NCBI GenBank assembly: GCA_023398375.1
Contig: JAEWSH010000073.1
Coordinates: 1-64,000, forward strand
DNA from: Bacillota bacterium
GTDB lineage: Bacteria; Bacillota; Clostridia; Lachnospirales; Lachnospiraceae
Length of the DNA: 64,000 nt
Direction: 5' to 3'
Each line of letters begins with the position of its first letter. Positions within the stretch are counted from its first letter, which is position 1. A program made the translations under genes and the position numbers. The notes below the pieces were generated by a model. The model was not told the origin of the DNA. It saw nothing but the letters and a program-made list of their open reading frames with translations, and did no database searches. Of this stretch, positions 36,214 through 45,556 are shown in pieces.

Positions 36214-37701
36214 ATGAAAGAGGAAATTAAACTAAGCGTCAGGGGAATCGAAAAATCATTTCCTGGTGTAAAGGCACTGGATGGTATCGAATTTTCCGTC
36301 AGAAAGGGAACCGTGCATGCTCTGTGTGGTGAAAATGGAGCAGGAAAATCAACCTTAATGAAAATTATCAATGGTATCTATAAACCGGATGCAGGGCAGA
36401 TCTTTATCGATGAAAAACCTGTTAAAATACAGAATCCTATCCAGGCGATGCAGTTAGGAATCGCTATGATCGCACAGGAATTAAATTATATACCGGAGAT
36501 GTCTATTGAAGAGAATCTGTTCTTAGGAAGATTACCTGTCACTAAATTCGGAAATGTAGACTGGAAGTTATTGAGGAAACAGACAGTGGACTTTCTTAAG
36601 ACAGAAGGACTTCCTTATAGACCGGATCAAAAACTAAAGACGTTGACGGTATCGGATATTCAGATGTTGGAAATCATCAAAGCTATTTCCAATAATGCAC
36701 AGGTAGTCGTCATGGATGAACCGACCTCTGCGATCACCCAGAGAGAAGTTGAGATGTTATTTGAAAAAATCAAAGTATTAAAGAAAAATGGTGTAAGCAT
36801 TATTTATATTTCTCATAAGCTGGATGAAGTATTTCAGATAGCAGATGATATCACCGTTTTACGGGATGGCAGCGTGATTGAAAGTCACCCGGCGGATGAA
36901 GTGGACATGGATAAGATCATTTCCCTAATGGTAGGCAGGAAAATGGAAAATATATATCCCAAAGAGGAAGTATCCATCGGTGAAAAAATGTTAGAAGTAA
37001 CAGGGTTTTGCAGTAAAGGATCCTTTAAGGATATTAATTTTTATATCAAAAAAGGAGAAATCATAGGATTTGCAGGTCTTGTAGGGGCAGGAAGAACAGA
37101 AGTGATGAGAGCACTATTTGGACTGGATGAGTATGAAGAAGGAGAAATAAAGCTTAGAGGCATACCGGTTACCATCCATAATGTCCGTGATAGTATCCGC
37201 AATAAAGTGGTCATGTTATCGGAAGACAGAAGAAGATATGGCATTATTCCTATTCGTAGTGTTATGGAAAATGCAAGTATATCCAGCCTGGAAAAATTTA
37301 TCTATGGTGGATATACCCATGAAGCAAAAGAAAAAGAACTGGTTTCCTCTTATTTTGAAAAAATGAATGTAAAGACCCCTACGCTGCAGACATCGATTCA
37401 ATCTTTGAGCGGAGGAAATCAACAGAAGGTACTTTTGGCAAAATGGATGCTCAGAGACCCGGATGTCTTAATTATGGATGAACCTACAAGAGGAATCGAT
37501 GTTGGTGCAAAATTTGAAATTTACAAACTTATGACAGATTTGGCTAGACAGCAGAGAGCGGTCATTATGGTATCTTCTGAACTGCCGGAACTTATCGGTA
37601 TGTGTGATCGAATTTACGTAATGAACCAGGGCAGGATAGCCGGAGAATTGTCTAAAAAGGAATTCAGTCAGGAAGCAATAATGAAATTTGCCACAAAATA
37701 A
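36214..37701 (+). CDS. Sugar ABC transporter ATPase, RbsA/MglA/XylG type
   Basis: A 495-residue tandem ATPase. The first domain has GENGAGKST and VVVMDEPTSAIT; the second has the degenerate Walker A GLVGAGRTE typical of this class, LSGGNQQKVLLAKW and VLIMDEPTRGIDVG. ATG 36214 has AAAGGAG 6 nt upstream and gives the standard length; the open frame upstream runs through the terminator and is not real. It powers the permease and binding protein that follow. Confidence 0.93.
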   Translation: MKEEIKLSVRGIEKSFPGVKALDGIEFSVRKGTVHALCGENGAGKSTLMKIINGIYKPDAGQIFIDEKPVKIQNPIQAMQLGIAMIAQELNYIPEMSIEENLFLGRLPVTKFGNVDWKLLRKQTVDFLKTEGLPYRPDQKLKTLTVSDIQMLEIIKAISNNAQVVVMDEPTSAITQREVEMLFEKIKVLKKNGVSIIYISHKLDEVFQIADDITVLRDGSVIESHPADEVDMDKIISLMVGRKMENIYPKEEVSIGEKMLEVTGFCSKGSFKDINFYIKKGEIIGFAGLVGAGRTEVMRALFGLDEYEEGEIKLRGIPVTIHNVRDSIRNKVVMLSEDRRRYGIIPIRSVMENASISSLEKFIYGGYTHEAKEKELVSSYFEKMNVKTPTLQTSIQSLSGGNQQKVLLAKWMLRDPDVLIMDEPTRGIDVGAKFEIYKLMTDLARQQRAVIMVSSELPELIGMCDRIYVMNQGRIAGELSKKEFSQEAIMKFATK

Positions 37702-37717
37702 AACAGGAGACGAAATC

Positions 37718-38707
37718 ATGAGAACAAAATTAAACAAAAACAATCTGATCATGGAAAAATACTCTATCTTTGTAGTGTTATTCGCAATGATCATTGTCTG
37801 TAGTTTTCTAAACAAAAACTTTTTATCGTTCAACAATATTACTAATATTATGAAGCAATTAGCGGTCGGAACCATATTGGCATATGGTGAGATGCTTTTG
37901 ATCGTTAGTGGAATGCTGGATCTTTCATCCGGAGCAGTTCTGGCACTGGCAGGAGTTTTTTCGGTTAGTACCTATAAGTCAACGGACTCTTTGCTGCTTG
38001 CATTCATCGTGGCTATTTTGGTGGCAGTTGTCTGCAATCTGGTCAATGCCCTGATGGTTACGAATTTTAAGACCCCACCGTTTATTGCCACCTTAGCAAT
38101 GCAGATGGTAGCAAGGGGAATCGCGCTCTTCTTTACCAAAGGACAGAATATTCTTCAGTTGGACAGATACGTAATATTTGGACAAGGAACATGGGGACCA
38201 GTTCCGATATCCATCCTAATAACGGTAATAATCACCATAGGTATCTGGTATCTGTTAAAGCATACAAGATTTGGACGTTCCCTATACGCAATTGGAGGAA
38301 ATGAGGAGGCATCCATTGCATCGGGAATTCCCGTTATGAAAAATAAGTACATTGTATTTATGATCAACGGTGTGCTGGTTGGGATCGCCGGAGTATTATT
38401 TATGTCACGTGTCAACGCAGGACTTCCAAATGGTGCCGTAGGATATGAAATGGAAGGATTGACAGCAGCCATTGTAGGCGGAACCAGTTTTTCAGGGGGT
38501 GTGGGTACCACGATGGGTACGCTGGCAGGAGCATTTATTATTGGTTGTCTGAATAACATCATGAATCTGACAGGAGTCGACTCCTATATACAGCAGATCG
38601 TGAAAGGAATCATAATTGCGGTTGCGGTCATCTGGGATATTCGATCGAAATCCAAAAAGAAAACGAAGTTGATCCTGGTCGAAGAAACTAAGGAAAGCAA
38701 TAAATAA
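37718..38707 (+). CDS. Sugar ABC transporter permease, RbsC/XylH type
   Basis: A 329-residue permease with about eight to ten helices. Family sequences LDLSSGAVLALAG, GNEEASIASGIPV and EGLTAAIVGGTSFSGGVGT are clear. ATG 37718 has AGGAG 8 nt upstream; an earlier in-frame ATG at 37688 lies inside the ATPase gene. The BPD_transp_2 fold marks it as a monosaccharide or nucleoside importer, of a different class from the importer at 1564-4653. Confidence 0.92.
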   Translation: MRTKLNKNNLIMEKYSIFVVLFAMIIVCSFLNKNFLSFNNITNIMKQLAVGTILAYGEMLLIVSGMLDLSSGAVLALAGVFSVSTYKSTDSLLLAFIVAILVAVVCNLVNALMVTNFKTPPFIATLAMQMVARGIALFFTKGQNILQLDRYVIFGQGTWGPVPISILITVIITIGIWYLLKHTRFGRSLYAIGGNEEASIASGIPVMKNKYIVFMINGVLVGIAGVLFMSRVNAGLPNGAVGYEMEGLTAAIVGGTSFSGGVGTTMGTLAGAFIIGCLNNIMNLTGVDSYIQQIVKGIIIAVAVIWDIRSKSKKKTKLILVEETKESNK

Positions 38708-38777
38708 ATGTAATAATTTTAATTAATTATTAACATAGAAACTAGCAAGCAAAAATGAGAAGGGAAGGTTAAAAAGT

Positions 38778-39827
38778 ATGAAAAAGAAATTAATCAGTAT
38801 CTTAGTAGGTACAGCAATGGCTGCAACATTACTGACGGGGTGTGGAACTTCTTCCGGTACCGGAACAGCATCTACAGAAGCATCCAAAGAAGAGACAGCA
38901 AAAACAGATGAAGCATCGACGGAAAAAGCAGAGGGAGCAAAAGGCTATCGTGTGGCTTACATTGCCAGAGCGCAATCAGATTCATTTGCGGCCTGGCTCG
39001 CAAATGAAATGATGGCGGCAGCCGATGAATATCCGGATATTACATTGGATGTTTTTGATGGACAGGCAGATGATGAAAAAGAAAATGCAGCAATTGAAAA
39101 TGCGATCACAAATGGTTATGATGCGATTATCGTACAGCCTAATAATGGGGAGGCGCAAAGACCTTATGTTGAGAAGATTGTTGAAAATGGTATTATTGCC
39201 ATTACCACAAATGCCCGTATCGACGGTATCGAAGGAGCTTCTTCCGTGGATGCAGATCCATATGTGCAGGCGGCTGTAAATGCGCAGGCAGCATTGGAGC
39301 AGATACCTGAAAATGCAAAAGTAGTAGTTTTAAATGGACCTTCCGGGAATTTTCATGCTGACGAGAGAAGAAAAGCATGGCAGGCAGAATTTTTTGATAA
39401 ACGGCCGGATGTAGAAATCGTGGGAGAGCAGATCGCTAACTGGAACAAGGATGAAGCAGTACAATACATGGAAGACTGGGTCACCTCGAATGGTAAGATC
39501 GATGCGATCATATCCATGAATGATAATATGGCAGCAGGTGCTCTAGAAGTAGTTGCAGGAAAAGAAGAGTATAAAGATATTTTATCCTATGGGGTAGATG
39601 GAACTGCAGAAGCTTGTCTATTGATTCAGGAAGGGACCATGACATCCACGTGTCTACAGTCCGCTATCGATCTGGCAGCTTTAAATATGGAAACTGTACA
39701 CAAATTATTAACAGGTGAAGAAAGTCAGATCGATACTGATATTGATGCACCGCTTATTACAAAAGACAATGCTTCTGAATATGTGGAAATGTATAAATCC
39801 AGAGGATTGATTCTGAATAATGATTAA
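38778..39827 (+). CDS. Sugar-binding lipoprotein, RbsB type
   Basis: A 349-residue periplasmic-binding-protein-1 fold. The lipobox LLTGC ends at Cys22, followed by a Ser/Thr/Glu-rich linker. The ligand fold starts YRVAYIARAQSDSFAAWLANEM and includes DAIIVQPNN, VVVLNGPSGNFHADERRKAW and AIISMNDNMAAGAL. It supplies the RbsA/RbsC-type importer before it. Ribose, xylose, galactose or a polyol are possible ligands. Confidence 0.9.
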   Translation: MKKKLISILVGTAMAATLLTGCGTSSGTGTASTEASKEETAKTDEASTEKAEGAKGYRVAYIARAQSDSFAAWLANEMMAAADEYPDITLDVFDGQADDEKENAAIENAITNGYDAIIVQPNNGEAQRPYVEKIVENGIIAITTNARIDGIEGASSVDADPYVQAAVNAQAALEQIPENAKVVVLNGPSGNFHADERRKAWQAEFFDKRPDVEIVGEQIANWNKDEAVQYMEDWVTSNGKIDAIISMNDNMAAGALEVVAGKEEYKDILSYGVDGTAEACLLIQEGTMTSTCLQSAIDLAALNMETVHKLLTGEESQIDTDIDAPLITKDNASEYVEMYKSRGLILNND

Positions 39828-39844
39828 AAAAGTGAGGTGATATT

Positions 39845-40891
39845 GTGGAAGGCACGATGAAAACAGCAGTCATGACAGATATTTTGCAGGTGGAAATCCA
39901 GCAGAGACCGATTCCCAGACCGGCAGACAATGAAGTACTTGTAAAAGTGGAAAATGTTGGAATATGTGGGTCTGATCTACATTATTATGAATCTGGAAGA
40001 ATTGGTAACTTTATTGTGAAACCACCTTTTGTATTAGGTCATGAAGCAGGCGGAACTGTAGTAGAAGCAGGAAAAAATGTAAAGAACATTAAAGTTGGCG
40101 ACAAAGTTGCAATGGAACCGGGAAAGACATGCGGCGAGTGCGAATTTTGCAAAGCCGGAAAATATAATCTATGCCCAGATGTTATATTTTTTGCGACGCC
40201 GCCTGTAGATGGGGTATTTCAGGAATATGTTGCGCATGAAGCATCGCTTTGTTTTAAACTTCCTGAAAATATGAGCACTGTGGAAGGCGCTTTGATTGAA
40301 CCATTGGCAGTAGGTATGCATGCAGCAATGCAGGGAGATGCCAAAATCGGCCAGACCGCAGTGGTCACCGGAGCAGGGTGTATCGGATTGGTCACGGTAT
40401 TAGCGTTGAAGGCAATGGGTGTTTCCAAAGTATATGTCATTGATGTTGTGGAAAAACGACTCCAGAAAGCGCTGGAAATTGGTGCAGATGGCATTATTAA
40501 CGGAAAAGAAGTAGATGCTGTAAAAAGAATCATGGAATTGACATCAGGGAAGGGCTGTGATCTTGGTATAGAAACTGCCGGCACACAGATCACGACCACA
40601 CAACTGATCCATATGGCGAAGAAAGGTTCTACTATCGTATTGGTTGGTTATAGTGCAAGCGGAGAGGTGACATTGCCAATCGGAATGGCATTAGATAAAG
40701 AGCTGACGTTTAAGACAGTTTTCCGTTACAGGAATATTTATCCAATGGCGATCGAAGCTGTTTCCAGTGGGAAAATAGATATTAAAAAAATTGTAACCAA
40801 TACCTATAAGCTGGATGATATAAAAAACGCTATGGATTCCTGTTTAAAGAACAAAGCTGACATTGTAAAGGGTGTCATTGAGATGTGCTAA
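39845..40891 (+). CDS. Zinc-dependent polyol/sorbitol-type dehydrogenase
   Basis: A 348-residue medium-chain dehydrogenase. Catalytic zinc residues lie in CGSDLHYYESG and GHEAGG; the four structural-zinc Cys in CGECEFCKAGKYNLC; the NAD motif GAGCIG near 178. The Tyr-Tyr after CGSDLH is typical of sorbitol/xylitol dehydrogenases. GTG 39845 has GAGG 7 nt upstream. Placed right after the importer, it should oxidise the imported polyol to a ketose (inference). Confidence 0.88.
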   Translation: MEGTMKTAVMTDILQVEIQQRPIPRPADNEVLVKVENVGICGSDLHYYESGRIGNFIVKPPFVLGHEAGGTVVEAGKNVKNIKVGDKVAMEPGKTCGECEFCKAGKYNLCPDVIFFATPPVDGVFQEYVAHEASLCFKLPENMSTVEGALIEPLAVGMHAAMQGDAKIGQTAVVTGAGCIGLVTVLALKAMGVSKVYVIDVVEKRLQKALEIGADGIINGKEVDAVKRIMELTSGKGCDLGIETAGTQITTTQLIHMAKKGSTIVLVGYSASGEVTLPIGMALDKELTFKTVFRYRNIYPMAIEAVSSGKIDIKKIVTNTYKLDDIKNAMDSCLKNKADIVKGVIEMC

Positions 40892-40918
40892 AAATAAATT
40901 GATATAGGCAACAAAAAG

Positions 40919-40970
40919 CGGAGCTGCACAAGACAGATGAGCCACATCTGTTTTGCAAAAGCTCCGTTTT
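40919..40970 (+). terminator. Terminator of sugar operon 2
   Basis: Outer arms CGGAGCT (40919-40925) and AGCTCCG (40960-40966) and inner arms ACAGATG (40933-40939) and CATCTGT (40945-40951), followed by TTTT. Confidence 0.88.
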
Positions 40971-41055
40971 ATATGGTGTCAAAATATGGTACAATGAAAT
41001 TAAAAATTTAAGAAATTCTTATTTTGTATCACAGAGTGTGTTACGGGAGGATAAA

Positions 41056-41682
41056 ATGATAGAAGTTAAAAAAATAGATATGAATAGTTATACAAGACGT
41101 GCACATTTTCAATACTTTAAAAATATGCAATATCCGTATGTCGGAGTGACTGTCAATGTAGATATCACAGAATTTTTAGTAAAAGTAAAAGAAAAAAATC
41201 AGCCATTTTTCCTGACGTTCCTGTATCATATTGCAAATGCGGCCAATGCAGTACCCGAATTAAGGCAGAGAATTCAGAAAGACGAAATCGTGGAGTATTC
41301 ATGGTGCAGAACATCACATACGGTAGCCCACGAAAATGATACCTATTCCTATTGCAGTTTAGACAGCCGTATGCCGCTTAACGAATTCCTGTCATATGCA
41401 AAAGAAGAACAGGAAAAATCTAAGCAAAAGGGAAGCATTGAGGATGGGGAGGAATCCTTGTCTTTGCTTTTTATTTCAACGACACCCTGGTTTTCTTACA
41501 CATCTTTAATACAACCGGTTCCGACACCCGCAGATAGCAATCCAAGAATCACGTGGGGTAAATATTTTGAACAAAACGGAAAAATACTGATTCCGGTATC
41601 TCTTCTCTGCCATCATGCGTTAGTTGACGGACTTCATATTGCAAGGTTCTATGAAAATTTAACAGTGAAAATATCCAGTTAG
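41056..41682 (+). CDS. Chloramphenicol acetyltransferase-family protein
   Basis: A 208-residue CAT-fold acetyltransferase. The active-site motif HHALVDGLH is intact, with the His pair at 186-187, and RRAHFQYFKNMQYPYVG is the usual start region. Length is near that of CatA (about 215). GGGAGG lies 7 nt before ATG 41056. Chromosomal CatA-like proteins may or may not give resistance, so the substrate is open. It has its own short transcription unit. Confidence 0.88.
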   Translation: MIEVKKIDMNSYTRRAHFQYFKNMQYPYVGVTVNVDITEFLVKVKEKNQPFFLTFLYHIANAANAVPELRQRIQKDEIVEYSWCRTSHTVAHENDTYSYCSLDSRMPLNEFLSYAKEEQEKSKQKGSIEDGEESLSLLFISTTPWFSYTSLIQPVPTPADSNPRITWGKYFEQNGKILIPVSLLCHHALVDGLHIARFYENLTVKISS

Positions 41683-41775
41683 ACCAACTGATTCTAAGTG
41701 CACAGAATATTTTACCCCCCAAAAGCAAATGATAATATCAATATTTTATAGAATTGAAAGAAACGGAAACTAGTC

Positions 41776-41805
41776 TTGACAAGTTCATTGACTTCTCTGT
41801 AAAAT
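41776..41805 (+). promoter_or_regulatory. Promoter of the SstT-like symporter gene
   Basis: TTGACA (41776-41781), an 18-bp spacer and TAAAAT (41800-41805), about 75 bp before the start codon. Confidence 0.6.
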
Positions 41806-41881
41806 AGGCGCTGGTATTTATTTTTTCGTATATTGATGCAGCAGATGAGAGTAAAAAGAACAGGGCAAAGGGATAAAAATC

Positions 41882-43102
41882 ATGAGAAAAATGTTTCAAA
41901 AATGGAATAACACAAGTTTGATATTAAGAATTTTGATAGGGCTCGTCATAGGAGTCATACTGGGGATTATATTACCAGGGGCAACAGGAATAGGATTTTT
42001 AGGAACGCTGTTCGTCGGTGCGTTGAAGGCGATCGCACCGATTCTTGTATTTATTTTGGTAATGAGTTCGCTTGCACAGGCAAAAGAAAAAATCGGCAAG
42101 AAGTTTACAAAAGTAATTGCCTTATATCTAATCAGTACATTATTAGCGTCTTTTGTCGGGGTTATCGCTAGTTTTTTATTTCCAGTGTCTTTGACATTAA
42201 CAGATGCGGTAAATGAGGCAGCACCAAGTGGAATTGTGGAGGTGCTGAAGGCGTTGCTCATGAATGTTGTGTCTAATCCGGTCAGTGCACTGATAAATGC
42301 TAATTATGTTGGTATTCTTGCATGGGCAATTATGTTCGGTATTGCATTACGAGGGGCATCCGAACACACGAAAGAAGCACTTGGTGATTTATCCAATGCG
42401 GTTTCTCAGGGTGTTAGATGGATTATTAGTTTTGCACCACTTGGTATTCTTGGATTGGTTTTTAATTCAGTATCAACAAATGGATTAAATATTTTTACCT
42501 CATATGGAAGATTGTTATTAGTGCTGGTTGGTTGTATGTTTGCTGTAGCATTAATTGTAGATCCTCTTATCGTAGCAATCTGTCTTGGCAGAAATCCATA
42601 TCCGCTCGTATTCAGATGCTTTAAGGAAAGCGGAATAACTGCATTCTTTACAAGAAGTTCAGCTGCCAATATTCCAATTAATATGGCATTGTGTGAAAAA
42701 CTTGGATTGGATAAAGATATGTATTCCGTATCCATTCCGCTTGGCGCAACTATCAACATGGATGGAGCAGCAATTACGATTGCGGTTATGTCACTGGCAG
42801 CAGCAAATACCGTTGGAATCCCTGTAGATATCCCGACATCTCTGATTCTTTGCCTGCTCTCTACAATTGCCGCATGTGGAGCCTCGGGTGTAGCGGGAGG
42901 CTCTTTACTGTTAATTCCACTCGCATGTTCTTTGTTTGGTATCTCTAATGATATAGCGATGCAAGTTGTGGGTGTTGGATTTATCATTGGAGTGGTCCAG
43001 GATTCTTTTGAAACAGCGATTAATTCTTCAGGAGATGTTCTGTTTGCCGCGACAGCAGAATATAGCGAATGGATCAAAGAAGGAAAAGAAGTTACGTTTT
43101 AA
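41882..43102 (+). CDS. sstT: Serine/threonine:Na+ symporter
   Basis: A 406-residue dicarboxylate/amino acid:cation symporter. FTRSSAANIPINMALCEKLG and ATINMDGAAITIAVMSLA are the conserved re-entrant loops, with the NMDG motif and the SstT-style SSAANIP in place of the glutamate-type SSSATLP. About eight helices. It should take up serine and threonine with Na+. Confidence 0.92.
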   Translation: MRKMFQKWNNTSLILRILIGLVIGVILGIILPGATGIGFLGTLFVGALKAIAPILVFILVMSSLAQAKEKIGKKFTKVIALYLISTLLASFVGVIASFLFPVSLTLTDAVNEAAPSGIVEVLKALLMNVVSNPVSALINANYVGILAWAIMFGIALRGASEHTKEALGDLSNAVSQGVRWIISFAPLGILGLVFNSVSTNGLNIFTSYGRLLLVLVGCMFAVALIVDPLIVAICLGRNPYPLVFRCFKESGITAFFTRSSAANIPINMALCEKLGLDKDMYSVSIPLGATINMDGAAITIAVMSLAAANTVGIPVDIPTSLILCLLSTIAACGASGVAGGSLLLIPLACSLFGISNDIAMQVVGVGFIIGVVQDSFETAINSSGDVLFAATAEYSEWIKEGKEVTF

Positions 43103-43138
43103 GTATAACAGCTGAAATCACTATTTATGTTAGGCAGT

Positions 43139-43174
43139 AAGCGGGAAGGATTATAATAATTCTTCCCGCTTTTA
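43139..43174 (+). terminator. Terminator after sstT
   Basis: AAGCGGGAAGGATTAT pairs with ATAATTCTTCCCGCTT, then TTT. A long, near-perfect stem (one mismatch). Confidence 0.85.
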
Positions 43175-43264
43175 TGCAGGATCATATTCTTTTCGGTCAT
43201 AAATTATGATATGATATCTAAATGGGATGGTAAATACAGGAAGGGATGTCATAAGGAGGAGACC

Positions 43265-44446
43265 ATGTCGATAAAAATATTTACAATGGCACATAAGAAA
43301 TTCAACCCGCCCAGGGATCAAATGTATGTACCGTTGCACGTCGGAAGGGCAGCCGGTACAGATCTTGGATTTATGGGAGATAATACGGGGGATCATATAT
43401 CTGATTTGAATTGTTACTATAGTGAGTTAACGGGCGTGTACTGGATATGGAAAAATTATACAGAATCTGATTATGTCGGTGTCTGTCACTATAGACGATA
43501 TCTTGTAAATGAGAATGACAGAACATTTACAGAAGCTGAATATTTGGATATTCTGAAAGAATACGATATCATAACTACAAAACGACTTAAGTTAAATTGT
43601 GATTATTATGACGGATATGCCGCCAATCATCATATAAAAGATCTGATCGCAACAGGTGAAGTGATCAAGGAAAAATATCCGGAGTATTATGAAATATATG
43701 ATAAGACAGTTCATTCTAATTATACCTACTTTGGAAATATCTGCGTAACATCAAAAGCGCTTTTTGACGAATATGCTGCGTGGCTCTTTTCTATTTTTTT
43801 TGAAGTACAGAAGAGAATAGAGATAGATTCCTATGACGATTATCATAAGAGAGTATTTGGATTTATTTCAGAAATTTTATTATTGGTATGGGTGAAGGCT
43901 AAGGGGCTGCGTCCTTATGAATGCAAAGTAGGAATGCTTTGTGAGAAGATTGAAACCATGGAAATGAAAAATACCCTCGCGGTTTATTTTCAGGAGAAGG
44001 ATATACAAGGAGCCAAAAATTATTTTAGCGAATCGCTCAGGAAAAGACCAGATGTTCTGATGGAGGCTTCAGATATTAATGGAGAGCTGAAATTAGCGAT
44101 GCAGGTGATAGCCACGAGTGACATAGAGTACGCGGATAGGAAGACAAGTGTACTGGATGAGATAAACGAATTTGCAGTTTTGATGTTGTATTTTAGAAAG
44201 CTGAATGATATTGTGGAGCGCTACAAATTCAAAAAGGCAAGCCAGGAAGATGCTGTGTATTTGCGGGAACACAAGATGTCTCCGATAGCCATTGAGATAG
44301 CGGCAATGATACGCTGCACGAATGAACAGGACATCACGGATACATTGCGTTGCATTGCGCAGGATATGGAAGCGGCAGGGCAGACCGATAAAGCGGAAGA
44401 ATTAAGCAGAATTTGTAAGAAACATTCAAAGAATGGAAATACTTAA
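43265..44446 (+). CDS. DUF4422 glycosyltransferase-like protein
   Basis: A 393-residue protein. The DUF4422 domain (residues 1 to about 230) shows IKIFTMAHKKF, PLHVGRAAG, NCYYSELTGVYWIWKN, VGVCHYRRY and YFGNICVTSKALFDEY. DUF4422 is found in capsule and exopolysaccharide clusters and is related to glycosyltransferases. About 140 extra helical C-terminal residues have no match I know. ATG 43265 has AGGAGG 6 nt upstream. The sugar nucleotide genes that follow fit polysaccharide synthesis. Confidence 0.85.
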   Translation: MSIKIFTMAHKKFNPPRDQMYVPLHVGRAAGTDLGFMGDNTGDHISDLNCYYSELTGVYWIWKNYTESDYVGVCHYRRYLVNENDRTFTEAEYLDILKEYDIITTKRLKLNCDYYDGYAANHHIKDLIATGEVIKEKYPEYYEIYDKTVHSNYTYFGNICVTSKALFDEYAAWLFSIFFEVQKRIEIDSYDDYHKRVFGFISEILLLVWVKAKGLRPYECKVGMLCEKIETMEMKNTLAVYFQEKDIQGAKNYFSESLRKRPDVLMEASDINGELKLAMQVIATSDIEYADRKTSVLDEINEFAVLMLYFRKLNDIVERYKFKKASQEDAVYLREHKMSPIAIEIAAMIRCTNEQDITDTLRCIAQDMEAAGQTDKAEELSRICKKHSKNGNT

Positions 44447-44587
44447 AAGAAGATTAATTTCGTTGCGTTTTGGGAATAGAACTCTTATAATTAGAAAGAT
44501 GCAGATATAACAAAAAGAATGGTGAAACTAACATAAAGCAATTGTTTTCACTTAGAATTATAGTATAAACTAGGAGGGAAATAAAAA

Positions 44588-45502
44588 GTGGAAAAACCAG
44601 TATTAGTAATATTAGCAGCCGGAATGGGAAGCAGATATGGCGGACTAAAGCAAATCGATCCTGTAGATGAGCAGGGCAACAAAATCATTGATTTTTCGAT
44701 TTATGATGCGATGAGAGCCGGTTTTAAAAAAGTTATCTTCATTATTAAAAAAGAAAATGAGCAGGACTTTAGAACATGTATTGGTGATGCAGTCAGTAAT
44801 TATATGGAAGTGGAGTATGTATTTCAGGATCTTGCTAAGGTGCCGGATGATTTCAGGATTCCGGAAGGCAGGGTAAAACCATGGGGAACAGCACATGCGA
44901 TTCTTTGCTGTAAGGATGTCATTAAAGAACCATTTGCAGTTATCAATGCAGATGATTATTATGGGAAAAGTGCTTTTCAGACATTATATGATTTCTTAAC
45001 TACCCATCAGGACGATGACAAATATCGTTATGCTATGGTCGGTTATGAACTCGGCAATACATTGACGGAAAATGGATCTGTTGCCAGGGGATGCTGCGTG
45101 ACGGACGAAGACGGTTATCTTGTCACAATTGCTGAAAGGACCCAGATTGAAAAAAGAGGTGATGGAGCCGCTTATACAGAAGATGGTACAAATTTTATAC
45201 CAATCGCAATGGATACGCCAGTTTCTATGAATATGTGGGGATTTACGCCAAGTATTTTGGGAGAATTGGAATTAGCAGTAAACAGGTTCTTTCATACTGA
45301 AGTTGAGAAGAATCCTTTGAAATCGGAATGCTTCTTACCGATAGAAGTAGATAAGCTGTTAAAAGAAGGGAAGGCTACTGTTAAAGTTCTATCTTCGAAA
45401 GACAAATGGTTTGGTGTCACTTATAAAGAGGATAAACCTTTTGTAGTAGAATCTGTAAAGAAATTAAAGGCAGAAGGCGTTTATCCGGAAAAGCTGTGGT
45501 AA
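44588..45502 (+). CDS. Sugar nucleotidyltransferase-family protein
   Basis: A 304-residue protein that opens with LVILAAGMGSRYGGLKQ, the nucleotide-binding loop of sugar-phosphate nucleotidyltransferases. AVINADDYYGKSAF is the metal-binding Asp region. It starts at GTG with AGGAGGG about 9 nt upstream. It lies 55 bp before galE, so it may make the UDP- or NDP-sugar used with it; the exact sugar phosphate is not readable. Confidence 0.83.
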   Translation: MEKPVLVILAAGMGSRYGGLKQIDPVDEQGNKIIDFSIYDAMRAGFKKVIFIIKKENEQDFRTCIGDAVSNYMEVEYVFQDLAKVPDDFRIPEGRVKPWGTAHAILCCKDVIKEPFAVINADDYYGKSAFQTLYDFLTTHQDDDKYRYAMVGYELGNTLTENGSVARGCCVTDEDGYLVTIAERTQIEKRGDGAAYTEDGTNFIPIAMDTPVSMNMWGFTPSILGELELAVNRFFHTEVEKNPLKSECFLPIEVDKLLKEGKATVKVLSSKDKWFGVTYKEDKPFVVESVKKLKAEGVYPEKLW

Positions 45503-45556
45503 TAGTTCATAAAAAGCTGTTACACAGTCAGCATAGTTAAGAGGAGGAAAATTGTA

